From the NCBI GenBank assembly GCA_009760855.2, contig WPIO01000079.1:1377501-1439500 (forward strand): a stretch of 62,000 bases of DNA. The letters run 5' to 3'. Source of the DNA: Cristatella mucedo (Eukaryota; Bryozoa; Phylactolaemata; Cristatellidae). Each line of letters starts with the position of its first letter. Position 1 is the first letter of the stretch. Under the pieces are notes generated by a model that was not told the DNA's origin, did not search any database, and worked only from the letters and a program-made list of their open reading frames with translations. A program made the translations under genes and the position numbers. Below are positions 45,085 to 57,984 of this stretch, piece by piece.

Positions 45085-45560
45085 ATTAATAATATTTATA
45101 ACAAATTTGTTCGGAGCTCACGGTGAGCTAAATCTTTTTCTAGGAAATTGACAAATACTGCACAAATGGCATTACCGAATGATTAGTGGTAACATCGGCA
45201 AGTAGCAGGTACGGTGTAAACACGAAATAAACACGAAGGACGAATCGCAATGACCCACTAAACACTGTAATACACAGGTGCATTTTCAGATTCTTTCAAA
45301 ATGTTGTCATGTCAAGGACGTTGTGACTTGCGTTGGTAATGAGTTCCAGGCTTTGGGCTATACGAACTAAACGCATGGTCTCCAAAAGATTTGAGGTTCG
45401 ATTTAGGTATAGCTAAGCGATTCGAGTCAGAACAGCATGATTCTTGGCCTTGTGCAGGAGTTGGTCATTAAGGTACGCTGACGGCTGGGAATAAAGGGAT
45501 CTAAAAGTAAGTTGAAGAGTGCGGTAGCATTAAAATCAATTTGAATGTGCATTTAAAAAT
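45085..45560 (-). mobile_element. LINE A 3' region, divergent
   Basis: AATATTTATAAC tail, TTTTTCTAGGAAATTGACAA, GAATCGCAATGACCCACTAA and GAGTTCCAGGCTTTGGGCTA follow the LINE A order on -. It is older than most copies here. Confidence 0.7.
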
Positions 45561-46439
45561 GGTTTGTATTGAGCTTTTCAGTATGCAGCGCATCGTGGAC
45601 ATTATTAAGGTTTTAAGGTATTGAAAACATGTGCAGCTACGAGAAGTGCGTACACTTATGAAAGCCTAGATTTTACTTGGCCTGCAAAAGCTGTGTCACC
45701 TTTCAAATATTTTACAAGGGTGACTGGTCCGGGCATCTTCAGACCATAGTACGAGAACGCGAACGCTCAAGTACATCAAATTTTGTGGTTAAATCCTTAG
45801 CAATCAGTCCAATTTCGCTTCAAAATCGTCAGTTTCTTGACGCCTATAGTTGAAATGGCTGCTGCATCTCAGTGTAGCACTGAGATATTCATGGAACTCC
45901 ATTGCTGCTGATGAGTAGTGCTGCTATATTTTAACTAGCTGGGCGTTGCAGCAAGTCGTGCCACAGGTATAAAGAAATTGAACTTCACGGAGCAAGTTGT
46001 GGGTATGGGCCCAGAAGCAGATAATGTATGATCGCCTGCTGCCATCCGTGTTGATAGTCCTTCAGCAATGATTTCTTTGTAAACTCAGGCCCAAACAAAA
46101 TGTGAATGAGGGCCCTCTGAGCTAAGATGGAACTTTTGGAAAGTGTGGTTTTCCAAACAGAAGTATGTAATATTTATTGGACAGACAGAGGACTATTTTG
46201 TGCAGTTGGTCTTTACATCCCCACTCTTTATATTATTAAAATTGGCACTTCTTCAGGAATTTCTCCAGATTAGGGTAACTACACGTAAAAAAACTAGAGT
46301 TTAGCAAGCAAGATGCATTTCAAGAAATAAATAATTGAGACCAAGTGACACTCACGTATCATTTCATTCTGCTCACTACGAGAAAAGCTGCAGAATTATT
46401 AATTATATTATTATTACTGATCATCTCTAAAGCATTGCT
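45561..46439. other. Unassigned stretch
   Basis: Nothing recognised. Confidence 0.35.
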
Positions 46440-46790
46440 GGAAATTATTCGCTAGGTTTGAAGCTTCAATTTAAAACTTTAGCTGATCTGCCTCACTGAT
46501 TCTATTATTTTGCATAGGCACGGCAGTAAGGAGGCGAGGCAAATAGTGCTTAAGTTCACTTGGTCTTATTTTAGCTTGCTAATGAGTGGTTTAACAGCAG
46601 CCCTTTTGAATGATGCAGGGGCTAGACATAAAGTGAAGCAAATAGGAGTAACTTTAGCAATGCCTGGCAGTATAAGATTATGCTTCGCAGATATAAGACT
46701 GCGGAAATATGGTTTAAAAAGACAGCAGTTCTTTGACTGAAAAATGAATTCTAGATCCCTCCAAGCCTTCCAGCTAGTCAAACACTCTCA
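46440..46790 (-). mobile_element. RT N-terminal fragment of a LINE
   Basis: On - a frame contains CLAPASFKRAAVKPLISKLK, then a stop and DQVNLSTICLASLLPCLCK. It corresponds to the LASGHVPAPFKKAVVRPPLK and LSNYRPVSLLPFLSK segments of LINE A at 56626-57336 but is more diverged, so it may be another family. Confidence 0.6.
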
Positions 46791-46796
46791 ACTCAC

Positions 46797-48640
46797 TTAA
46801 TATTAATAATAGTAGTACAATTGATAAAGCACCCTCAGATAACTCAATTTCTTTCTAGGTGCTTTACATTTGCTACTAAGGAAACACGATCGAATGGTGA
46901 GTGGAATCATGCTTAATAAATAACATAAATAACATGGTTAGGGGTGAGTGCACTGGGTCAGCATGCATGTGTGGTTGGTTAGTGGCAGCATGCCACAGTG
47001 TCAGCACGAATTAGCACGTGAATGACGATTCACAAGGACCCACTTTAGTGCAGTCATAAATAGGTGCGTTTTTAATTTCTTTTTAATGTGGTAAAGTCAG
47101 GGGATGTCGTCACGGTCTCCAAAGGATTGAGGTTAGTATGAGGTATAGGTAAATAGCTAGTTTCCGAAAAGCTGGTGGTACGATACTTGGCCTGGTGGAG
47201 GAATATATCCAATAGGTAGGCTAGAGCCAAAGAATGAAGGGACGTCAAGTGAGCGACAAAATCTTGAAGTCGATCCGTTGCTTGACTGGTAGCCAGTGCA
47301 GGTCGGCAAGAAGTGGTGTGATGTGGCAACTGCTACGCTCACAACAGACAAGCCTCGCTGCCGAGCTTTGCACCAGCTGTAAGAGCCGGATTACACATGC
47401 CGGTAGCCCAGCAAGCTATCAGTTGCAGAAGTCAAGACAGGATGTTACAAATGCATGGACCAACTTAGATTTGGTATCCATATCTAAACAAGCCTGAATT
47501 TTAGCAATTTTATTTAGAAGAAAGTAGGCAGACTTGATTGTGGAGCTGATGTGGTCGTCTAACGAAAGCTCACTTTGGAACATGATACCTAGATTTCGTG
47601 AAGATTCAACAGGAGATATGCTGGCAGAGCTGATTTTGAGCGTTAGCCTTTCCAATATATGAATCCCACTTGGTTTGCCCATAACTAGTAAGTTAATTTT
47701 ATCATCATTTAATTTGAGAAAAATTATTAGCTGCCATCCATGTGCGGATGTCGTAATTACATGCAGTAAGAGAGTAGAGAGAATGAGAGGTGCTCGAAGG
47801 CTGGGAGGGATAACAGCAAAGATACAACCGAGTATCCCTATATAAGTGAAACAGAGATTGTGCTTAGCAATCGCATCGGCAAGAATGACAGTATAAATAG
47901 TGAAAAGAACCGTACCTAGCATGAAGCCCCGAGGTAGCCTATATTTCAGAGGTACCTCTGATGATCTTTGTCCATTCACATCAACACTGTATAGTCTCCC
48001 ACTGATGTACTACCAGAATCATTGCAGAGCAGTGCCAGCGATGCCCATGCTAGATGAGAGGCGCTCAAGAAGGACTTGGTGATTGTTAGTATCAAAAGCT
48101 GCCCAAGGATCGAGCAAAACGAGCAGAGATACTCTACCCATGTCTGCATTCTTAGGTAGGTCAATGCAGACCCGAAGCAATGCTGGCTTTCTGGAGTGAT
48201 TAGCTCTAAAGCCAGACTGTTCCTTACTAGCAAGGTTTGAAGTTTCCATATATGAGTTCAGCTGGTCTGTCAAGACTCATTCAAATGTATTTAATAGGAA
48301 TGGTAGAAGGGAGACTGGGCTGTAGTTGCTCAAGTTCTCTTCGTCTAGTGTCGCTTTCTTCAGTAGTGGTTTGACTCAGCTTTTTTGAAAGGTGCTGGGA
48401 TATGACCTTAGGCTAATGACATATTAATGATGTTAGTTATGAATGGCAGCAGTAGATTAATGCAACGTAGGAGCAGGACAGTGGGAATATGGTCCAAAGG
48501 ACTTGTTTTTTTGGATTGGGATAAGAACTTCGAGACGAGATCACCTGATTGGACGTAGACATCGAGGTGCAGCAAGGAATCTTGAATAACTTGAAGCATG
48601 TATTTCTGACATCTGCATTTTGATGACATCAAACATTTTT
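46797..48640 (-). mobile_element. LINE A copy, most of RT to 3' end
   Basis: AATATTAATAATAG tail at 46797, the hairpin, then on - the RT C-terminus and palm (an SQSELSLDDHISSTIKSAYF segment at 47520-47590; DPWAAFDTNNHQVLL near 48100; SNLASKEQSGFRANHS near 48220), up to PLDHIPTVLLLRCINLLLP near 48480. There are several frameshifts. It is 5' truncated at about 48640. Confidence 0.88.
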
Positions 48641-49530
48641 ACAATAAATCTCAGTAAAAACTATTGGCATTCTATTTAAAAAACCAGTAACTAAGCAACT
48701 TTAACTTTAACTTTAACTACAACGGTTGCAAGGATAGCCCTAAAAGTGGTCTCAACAAATTTGACTAGCTACTCTGTGCCGATGCCGGAAACCTGTATTC
48801 AGAATTGGAGGAGAAAGTGGTCTTTTGTCGCAAATCAGTGAACAATATAGCATTTCTATTTTAAGTGACGCAGCGTGCCATTGTTTTCTTTGCATGAAAA
48901 CTTTCTCAAATTAATAATTATGTCAAAAAACTGCCCAAGCATGTTATGTGTTTCTGTTGATCATTAAATCCAGCTTGGTCCTCCTTGCTACCAGACTTTC
49001 AAAGGAAGCTACGTATTGGTCGACACGTTTGGAGTTGATTCACTAGATTCGCAAGATGCAAAAAAATGCGCAGCTTGTCCCAAGACTGTGGCATGATGGC
49101 AGCATCAGTTTTGCCAAGAATCCTTAGTTTCTTAATAAATGAGCTAAAAGCTGCATGTTGACAATGCACTGAAAATAGCCTCATTTAAATACCATAAAGC
49201 CACCATGCTTTCATTCCCAAAATAGCTGGACCATAGGTCTGTGCTGCTTCTTTTCTGTGTAGTGGCTTATCGTTGAAGTAACGGTGCACACTGTTAATTT
49301 GGCAAGTAAAATAAATTAGGCTACGCACAGGAAATATTGCTACGGATCTCTAGGCCATTTTTTAAACAGGAACAGATGAAAGAACGAGCGCACCCGGAGC
49401 AGCTACAGCAGCGCAGCTGCAGAGGAAGCAAAATGTGCACAAATGTGTACAAAGCAGATCAGGAGGTTTAGCAATGCTTTTCCAAGGGCGGAATAAGAAG
49501 TGACGTACCTGCATTGAAATTCGAGAAACC
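48641..49530. other. Unassigned AT-rich stretch
   Basis: A short - strand frame (about 48999-49184) shows no recognised domain. TTTAAC is repeated near 48698-48717. Confidence 0.35.
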
Positions 49531-49622
49531 TGTTCTAAGTATGATGGGATTCTGGAAATGTAGCAGTGCATTGAGTGCTGTTCTAAGTATGATGGGATTC
49601 TGGAAATGTAGCAGTGTATTGA
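49531..49622. repeat. 48-bp tandem duplication
   Basis: TGTTCTAAGTATGATGGGAT begins at 49531 and again at 49579; the copies are nearly identical. Confidence 0.93.
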
Positions 49623-49814
49623 GTTTAGAAAAATATTTAAAAGTTTGCGGAAAAGAGATATGTATACCGAAAAAAATTTAAAAGTGACTAAAGTTTAAAT
49701 CTTCATATAGCAAGCTTGAATGTCCTACGGTTTATATTTAAGTATAGGCTATTACCTAAAGATATCTCGTATAGTACGTCAATGCTTAAAATCGTCCGAA
49801 ATTTGAGTTAGGTA

Positions 49815-50775
49815 TGAAAAGCTTGTCATGGAAAAACCCAGTGTGATTCACAAATTGAAAAGGCTGAAACTCAAAATTAGCTCTGCCAGCATATCTCCAG
49901 TTGAATCAGCTCGAAATCTAGGTATCGTATTCCAAAGCAACCTCTCGTTAGGCGACCATATCAGCTCCACAATCAAATCTGCCTATTTTCAGCTTCATAA
50001 CATTGCTAAAATATTCGGGCTTGTTTAGATTAGGATACCACATCTAAGTTGGTCCATGAATTCGTGACATACCGTCTCGACTTCTGCGACTCACTGTTCA
50101 CTGGCCTACCGGCAAATGCGATCAGGCAATTGCAGCTGGTGCAACACTCTGCAGCTAGGCTTGTCTGTCGTTTGCGTTGCAGTTGCCACATCACGCCACT
50201 TCTCACCGACCTGCACTGGCTACCAGTCAAGCAACGGATTGATTTCAAGGTTTTGTGGTTCACTTTTAGGTCACTTCATTCTTTGGCTCCAGCCTATCTC
50301 TCAAATCTACTCTCCCAACCAGGCCGAGCATCGTACCACCTGCTTTTCGGAATCCAACGGTTTACCAATACCTCGTACAAACCTTAAATCCTTTGGAGAC
50401 CGTGCATTTAGTTTGTATGCTCCCAAATCCTGGAGCTCACTCTCAACTTGCGTCAGAACATTCCCTGACCTGACCACATTTAAAAAGAACTTAAAAAACC
50501 TTTACAGGACAGCATTTAGTGGGTTCATGTGATTCGTCCTTTATGTGCTTATGCGTGCTGACACTTTGCATGCTGCCACTAACCATATTTGCATGCTGAC
50601 CCTGTGCATTTTACCCCTAACCATGTTATTCATTTTGTTTGTTTTTCAAGCATGATTTTACTCACCATTCAATTGAGTTTCCCGTTTAAAGCAAATGTAA
50701 AGCACCTAGAGAGAGATTAAGTTCTCAGAGGGCGCTTTATCAAGTGCATTATTATTATTATTATTATTATTGTTA
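49815..50775 (+). mobile_element. LINE A copy, RT middle to (ATT)n tail
   Basis: MEKPSVIHKLKRLKLKISSA at 49828, then (after breaks) LHWLPVKQRIDFKVLWFTFR near 50210 and FGDRAFSLYAPKSW near 50390, the 3' untranslated part, the hairpin and an ATT tail to about 50775. It has frameshifts and stops and is 5' truncated. Confidence 0.9.
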
Positions 50776-52293
50776 TTGCAGACCTTGAGGGTCAGTAAAC
50801 AAATTTTTCTCTCATAAAAATAATTAAAAACTGTCGCTAAATAAGAGTAATATAGGTTAGCACTAGATTTGAATAATCTGAGGGGTTTACAAGCTTTACT
50901 CTTAACTTTCTTACATGAAGAGTTATTAGGCCCCAAGTCTTGCACATTTCTTGGCGTCCGTATGCTCGATAAGGAAGCTGTAGAACTAAGGAGCATTTTC
51001 TTGATGACGGTCGAGGACAAGCCCAACTTGATCTGAGGCAAATTTTAATTGGAACCCGATGAGGCTAACAATTTGGTGTTTGTGTTTCCATCCCAAATAA
51101 AAACTTATGCAAGCATCAGACATACAGATATCTCGAACGCTTGGGTTTCTATGTCCAACTTGGTCCCGCGTACGAAAAGATGTCATCTGCCTACCGATAC
51201 TCATACTACAGTAGCACCAAATAACGACGTTTGAACATGACGGGTGCAGCGTTTACAAGTGCCCATACTTACCCATGGGTATTCATTTACAAAGAAGCAT
51301 AAACTTTCCAGACATGGCGCTTAAGAGCTTGCTTTTTCTGAAATACAGTCAAGCCGTAGCGGCTTTTACTTCCGGCATAGTAGCATGCGGACTTTGCCTT
51401 ACCTAACGAAATGAGAGCGAGAAAGTTCGGCGAAGTCGTGATGACAGCAAATAAAGCCTGATGCACAGATATAATAGCACTTGACGGCCAGGTTGAATGT
51501 ACGTCAGTTTGGCTAAGAATAGACTCAATGGCCTATGAATTTCTGAATTAGGATTCCCAAGTCTCGAGTCTCGAGCCTCAGAGTAAAGGGGTTGTGACAG
51601 ACGGTATCAACCTAAGTAAAACGCGTGATTTGTTATCGAAATATTACCAGTTGGAAAGGAGAAGATTAGTCTTCATAAAGCATCCTAAACTATGTATGAA
51701 AAACATTGTTCAGTGCCACCATTGGAGGTCCCAGTCATAACAGCACCTTACGACTGTCGATGAGCAGGTAGCCACGACGGAAGAGTTCCAATAATTTAGA
51801 GCCCAACCTGTCGAATCTCTTTGTTTATTTATTGATCTAGCAGATATAATAAACACGGGAGGCTTAAGGCTCATGATTTTTTTTATAAAATAGTCTAATT
51901 CAAATTATATTAATATGGACGTAACTGGAGAGTAAGAAGAGAGACAGTAAGATCTAATGGCAAACATGTTCTCACATACGGTAGCAGAAGCTATTGCCCA
52001 GCGGAAGGTATAATTTACACCTGCATATAAATCTGATCTATAGAATATGAACCATAATCATTCTGAACTTTTATTTGAGGAAACATAGGGACTAACTTCA
52101 AATTAACCGATTTCCCAAAACTCTGAAAAATAACACCTTGTACCCTACGAAACGTCTAAAATAGCACCATGCTATCAGTAAGCGCCACAAATGTACTTTC
52201 AAATAATGCAAAACGTTACCTCACAAGTATTTATTGATGTTTAGATGCTCTCGTCTAGCGGCTAAAATTATAATTGCTTACTGACAGGAGCTA
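50776..52293. other. Unassigned AT-rich stretch
   Basis: About 1.5 kb without a recognised gene or element. Short frames on both strands (for example about 50986-51234) have no family resemblance that I can name. Confidence 0.35.
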
Positions 52294-52570
52294 CGTAATG
52301 TAATGCATCTCCGTCTGTAACTCCACAAAGCCATACAGACTATGTGGGTGTTACTCAGGAAAGTTGTGTATAGCGCACTCACAGCCTAAGCGGCTTGCGG
52401 TACGCATTCGGTAGCCAACAGACTTTGTCTCACGCAACTAAGAGACAGTGGGAAGTATAGCAGATTCAGGAGAGCAGTTGAGATAGTGAGTAGCATAGAA
52501 GTATCGGCTCAGGACCGCTGAAAACGATGAGCCATAGTCGGCAGCAGGAGAGTAGTTGTCGTTGCCTAAG
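52294..52570 (-). mobile_element. LINE B 3' end
   Basis: ATGTAATGCATCTCCGTCTG to GGAGAGTAGTTGTCGTTGCC, closely matching the 3' part of the copies at 3990 and 21089. Confidence 0.88.
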
Positions 52571-52944
52571 AAAGCTATCTAATGATGTCCGTAGTAATCG
52601 TTTCGTCATATTTCCCACGGCTACGGCATTAGAAGTCGAGGATTTAGTAGCTACCGCTCATGCCTTGCTTATCACCCGAGTTTAGAATTAGATTTATTGG
52701 TAAGATATGTACTTTAACGTGCCATATCAGTATTATTGTTGTACAGCTGCTTGGCGGAGCCAAAATATTAATAGTTCATGCTGGTATTTTAAATATTTTG
52801 AAGAGACCGTCAAAGATCTTCCACTGACGCTTGCAATCTAGTCAATGAGTTGTAGGAGGGTTTTCAGCTCATTACTCGGAAGAGTTACACAATTACAACA
52901 TTTAGCCAACTCATTGCGTCCTGGAGAAATACTACTAAATATAA
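52571..52944. other. Unassigned AT-rich stretch
   Basis: Nothing recognised. Confidence 0.35.
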
Positions 52945-55490
52945 TACATTCGATATCGCACCTTTTGAGAACTCAATATCTTTCTAGGAAATTAACGTTT
53001 GGTGCAAAGGAAATATGATCGAAAGATTAGTGGTAGCATGCTCAGTAAGCATCAAGATAAACATTTCTAGAGGTGACATGCACACAGTCAGCATGCAAGT
53101 ATGGTTAATGTCAGCGTGCACAGTGTCGGCAGGCATAACCACATTAAGAAGAATCACAGGGACACACAAAATGCTGTTTTAAAAAGGTACATTTTCGTTT
53201 CGTGTTTAATGCGATCAAGTTAGGAGATGTTGTGACGTAAGTCTTGAGTCAGTTCTAGGCTTTGGGAGCATATGAATTACAGGCACGGTCTTCAAAGGAT
53301 TCGAAGTTTTTCGAGGTATATGTACACAGACAGATTCCGAAAGGGGACGGTACGATGCTTAGCCTGGTGAGGGAGTATATCTTATAGGTAGGCTGGAGCC
53401 AAAGAATGAAGGGACCTACAAGTTAGTTACAAAACCTCGAAGTCGATGCGTTGCTTGACTGGGAGCCAGTGCAGGTCGGCAAGAAATGGTGAGATGTGGC
53501 AACTGCGACGCTCGCGACAGGCAAGCCTAGTTGTAGAGACTTGCACCAGCTGTAAGCGTTTGAGTGCACAGGCAAGTAGGCCAGCAAGCAGTTAGCAACT
53601 GAAATAAAGACGAGATATCACAAATGTATGGGCCAATGTATCTGTGCTATCCTTGTCTAAACAAGCCCGAATTTTAGAAAGGTTATGCACCTGAAAGTAG
53701 GCAGACTTGACTGTGGATCTAATGTGGTCGTCTAGCAAAAGATGACTTTAGAGCAAGACGCCTAGATTTTGTGCAGATTTAATAGAAGATATTCTAGCAG
53801 AGCCGATTTTGAGACTTAGCGTTCCAATTTCTCAATCCCACTTGTTTTGCCCATAGCTAGTAAGCACCTTTGTCATCATGTATTTTTATAAAGTGCCCTG
53901 CCACCATGTGATCAATACATCACTACACGAAATAAGGTTGTTAATAGAATTCGACATGCTAGATGGCAGGGAGATAAAAACAAGGTACAACAGAGTATCG
54001 TCGGCATAGAAGTGAAAGCCTAGAGTGTGCATGGAAATCACATCAGCATGCTAGAGAGCATAGACTGTGAAGATAAAGGGACCAAGTACAGATCCCTAAG
54101 GTACCCCATACCTCAAAGGTCCTCGGATGATCTTTGTCCATTCACATCAATACTCAGGTTTCTCACACTGAGATATGACCTGAACGATTGCAATCGAGTG
54201 CCAGTGATGCCCAGGCAAGATTAAAGGCGCTCAAGACGAACTTAGTGATAGATAGTATCAAAAGCTGCCGAAAGAGCAAAACAAGCAGAGATACTCTACA
54301 TAAGATTGCATTCCTAAGCAGGTCGTTATATCCTAAAGCAATGCTGAACCTGCAGAGTGGTAAGATTGGAAATCAGAATGGAACTTAATAGAAAGGTTTG
54401 AAGTTTTCAATATGTGAGTTCAGCTGGTCTGCTTCGACTCATCCCAGTGTCTTTGATAGGAGCGGTAGAAGGGAGACTGGGCGAAAGTTGCTCAAGCTCT
54501 ATTGGTCTAGTTTGGGCCTCTTCAGTAGAGGCCTCACTACAGCCCCATGGAAAGATGCCTGGACATGACCTGAGGCTAATGACATAGTTATGATGTTAGT
54601 TTCGTACGGCAGCAGTGGGTCAATGCATTGTGGAAGCAGGACAAGGGAATAAGGTCCAGAAGACCAATTGTCTTCCTTGACTCGGATATGAACTTCAGGA
54701 CGAGGTCACTAGTGACCCGCTTGAATGTAGACAGTGAGGCGCTGCATGAAAGTGTGGGACAATATTTCAAGGGGGATGCTCCCATCTTAGGGATGGACTC
54801 ACTGATCTTGTTTATTTTGTTGGCAAACAAGCTAGAGAAGCAATCAGCCAGATCTTCATAGGAATCACCATGTCCAGGAGCTAACCTGGAAGCGGTTAAG
54901 AGGATAGTCAATCGTCGACATCACCATTTTTGGGTTCTGTATCTGCGGTTAAAAAAAGTTTGTATACAAGCTAGACTTCGCCTTTGCTAGGATTGATCGA
55001 TATGATCTACAGTAGTCCTCATATGCCTGTCGATGGAAGTCAGTGTTGATCTTTTGTTTGCCTTTTCAAGGTTTCTCTCATTAGACCTAGCTAGTTTAAT
55101 GTGTATGGTAAAAATAGGTCATTTGGGAGAGGGCGCAAATTACGTTTACTCAGAGGCTCAAGCTTGTTGAGCATGTCAGCTAGCGTTGTGTTGTAGCAAT
55201 CTACCAATGACGACCGGTCGAAAGGGGGGGATTTAGCAGGTGAGGCGGAGCAGATATTCTCGCACGGATAGCATTGATGTCAAGGGTATTGACGTATATC
55301 GTTACACAGATGATTTTTGATGCGGAAGAGGAGAGAACCCACTGTTGACTGAATTAAATCAGCATGCGGTCAGATAAGCATGACTTGGTGATAATTGATG
55401 GTTACAAAGTGCAGTTGGGTGAGAAAATTTGGTCGATTGTGTTACCCTTGATGTGACTGCTACCAGGAGCATGCACTAGAATAGACCACA
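52945..55490 (-). mobile_element. LINE A copy, endonuclease C-end through RT to 3' end
   Basis: The longest copy in the window. On - it runs from an endonuclease-like C-terminal segment near 55480 (HAPGSSHIKGNTIDQIFS), through a linker and decayed RT (KFISESRKTIGLLDLIPLSC near 54690), to the 3' region at about 52945-53180. Many frame breaks make it inactive. Its upstream half appears to continue at 55661-56160 beyond a nested insertion. Confidence 0.8.
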
Positions 55491-55493
55491 ATA

Positions 55494-55660
55494 ATAATGA
55501 TAATAATACATTTGATAAAGCATCCTCAGAAAATTTAATCTCTTTCTAGGCGCTATACATTCGCTGCTCAGGAAACACAATCAAACGGTGAGTGGTATCA
55601 TGCTTGATAAACAACATGAATAACGTGGTTAGGAGTTACATGGACAGGGTCAGCGTGCAA
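55494..55660 (-). mobile_element. LINE A 3' end nested in an older LINE A
   Basis: AATAATGATAATAATACATT, the hairpin and CGTGGTTAGGAGTTACATGG. It separates two parts of one endonuclease domain. Confidence 0.75.
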
Positions 55661-56160
55661 TGAGTCAGTGCACGGAATTTAGTGCAGAAGGCGTCAGATC
55701 GGCTTAAAAAAATTATTGTTGACGTCACCCGTAATGAGGACAGATAGATTTTTTGTACACACAATCGAAATGAGATCAGAGAAATCTAAGGTAAAGGAGG
55801 AAATTGTGCCTGTTAGGCTATAGAAAACTGCCACCATCGGTACTTGTTGTCCTGTGAAGTCAAGACAAGAGACTTGGAAGGGTGCTTGGAGGGTACTGCA
55901 AACGGCTTAAAGTTGAAGTTCGAGCCTGTGATAATAGCAACACTACCTCTAGTTTTGATTGAGCTAGGGGTGTGAAATAAAGAAAAACCAGCCGGAGTAG
56001 CGTTTTAATTGTCGGGCTGTTTACCAATTTTAGGTATGCTACAGTCAAGGGGAGCAGGTCAAAACCTTTTTCAGAAGCAAGGTCGCTTCTTACTAGGAGT
56101 TTACTGGTCCATTTGGCGATAAGCTGACACTCACATAATCGATCGCTAACAGAGTAATTG
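55661..56160 (-). mobile_element. LINE A endonuclease (APE-type) fragment
   Basis: On - broken frames read PAGFSLFHTPSSIKTRGSVA and TLDFSDLISIVC, then LSVLITGDVNNNFF. These match the GGGVAI and GDFN landmarks of AP-endonuclease-like LINE domains, which nick target DNA. Confidence 0.65.
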
Positions 56161-56164
56161 AGAG

Positions 56165-57345
56165 CTGTACCTTAGTTCAGAAGAAGTCAAGACGGGATGT
56201 CACGAATGCATGGACCAACTTAGACGTGGTATCCTTATCTGAACAAGACCGAATTTAAGAAATGCTACGTATCTGAAAGTAGGCAGACTTGATTGTGGAG
56301 CTGATGTGGTCGTCTAACGAGAGGTCACTTTGGAAAGTGACACATTGGATTTCGAGCTGATTCAACAGGAAATATGCTGGCAGAGCCAATTTTGAGCCTC
56401 AGTTTTCCAATTTCTGAATCACACACAGTTTTCCAATAGCTAATAAGATAGTTATATCATCGGTTAGCTTAAGAAAATTTGATGCCATCTATGTGTGGAT
56501 GTCATCAGTTGATGTAGCAAGAGAGTTCAGTGAATGCGAGGTGCTCGAAGGCTGGGAGGGATCAAAGAAAAGGTACAACTGAGTGTCATCCGCATAGAAG
56601 TGAAAGCCTAGATTGTGCTTGGCAATCACATCAGCAAGAGGGAGAGTATAAACTGTGAAAAAACCGGACCTTGCACGGAGCCTTGAGGTACCCCATATTT
56701 CAGAGGTACCTCAGATGATCTTTGTCCATTCACGTCAGTACTCTGGAGTCTATTATTGAGATAGGACCTGAACCATTGCAGAGCAGTGCCAGTGATGCCT
56801 AGACGAGATGAGAGGCGCTCTAGAAGAACTTTGTGATCGATAGTATCAAAAGCTGCCGAAAGATCAAGCAAAACAAGCAGAGACACACTACCCATGTCTA
56901 CAATCCTAAGTAGGTCGTTGTATACCCTATGCAATGCTGACTCTGTGGAGTGATTAGCTCTAAAGCCGGACTGGAACTTACTAGCAAGGTGTGAAGTTTT
57001 GATATATGAGTTCAGCTGGTCCGCCACGACCCGTTCGAGTGTCTTTGATAGGAATGGTAGAAGGGAGACTGGGCGGTAGTTGCTTAAGTTCTCTTGGTCT
57101 AGTGTCACTTTCTTGAGAGGTGGCCTGACTACAGCTTTCTTGAAAGGTGCTGGGACATGACCTGAGGCTAATGACATGTCTATGATGTTAGTTATGCATG
57201 GCAGCAGTAGATCAAGGCAATGTAGGAGCAGTACAGTGGGAATAGGCTCCAGAGGACTTGTTGTCTTCTTTGATTGGGATACGAACTTCAGGACTAGATC
57301 ACTAGTCATCTGCTTAAATGTAGACATTGATTCCAAGCTGCGTAT
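56165..57345 (-). mobile_element. LINE A copy, RT without 3' end
   Basis: On - it runs from STFKQMTSDLVLKFVSQSKK near 57310 through YRPVSLLPFLSKTLERVV, SGFRANHSTESALHRVYNDL, LLDLSAAFDTIDHKVLL and [10 protein letters not shown], then a frameshift near 56660 and further RT to 56170. The 3' tail is missing where it meets the endonuclease fragment, suggesting deletion or recombination. Confidence 0.88.
56626..57336 (-). pseudogene. LINE A reverse transcriptase, N-terminal two-thirds
   Basis: A 236-codon open frame covering the RT finger and palm motifs up to GVPQGS. The frame is lost before the YADD catalytic motif, so the enzyme is not functional. It supplies the part of the family protein missing from the copy at 34295-35458. 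Confidence 0.85.
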
Positions 57346-57984
57346 CCATCGTCTAACCAGGAAATTTTAAAAATTTCATATTTTCAGATATACACATAAA
57401 TATACCTGTGTTTCTCTATGTGTGTGTATATGTGTGTTTGTGTGTGCGTTAAATTAGCAAGTATATTGCACATCACTTTCCTTTTTTTATGAAAGTGCTT
57501 AAGATCTCTTTCGAAATTACCAACGAACGGTATCATTAGTTACCAACTTAGTAAGGATGTAAGAAGCCATGCTCTATTTCTAGCTACTTTACAAAGCTTG
57601 AAAAGAGTCACTGTCATTTAATGGTTTTAATACATACAATCTCGCCCAGCCTAAGGATCCACAGAAGAATTTACACTGAATAAACAAATTGCGTTCTTTA
57701 AAAATCCATTAAATACTAAGTATAAGTCAAAATATTTTAAGATAATATTCTTTATCCACACTGAAAAGCCACAGGCAATTCAATGACATCCCGGAAAAAA
57801 ACGTAGGATCTACAAAATAATAGTTATAACAATAATTAGCTACTGAAGAACCTTCAAAGCGCTTTAGCAGGTAAATTATCATCCTAACGACCCTGAAGAA
57901 GTGCCTACTCTAATAATATAGAATGGGGATGTAAGTAACAACTGTGCAAAATAGTCCACAGTCCAATTTCAAAAGCTTCATTCA
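57346..57984. other. Unassigned AT-rich stretch
   Basis: A short TGTG-rich run near 57418-57446; nothing else recognised. Confidence 0.35.
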
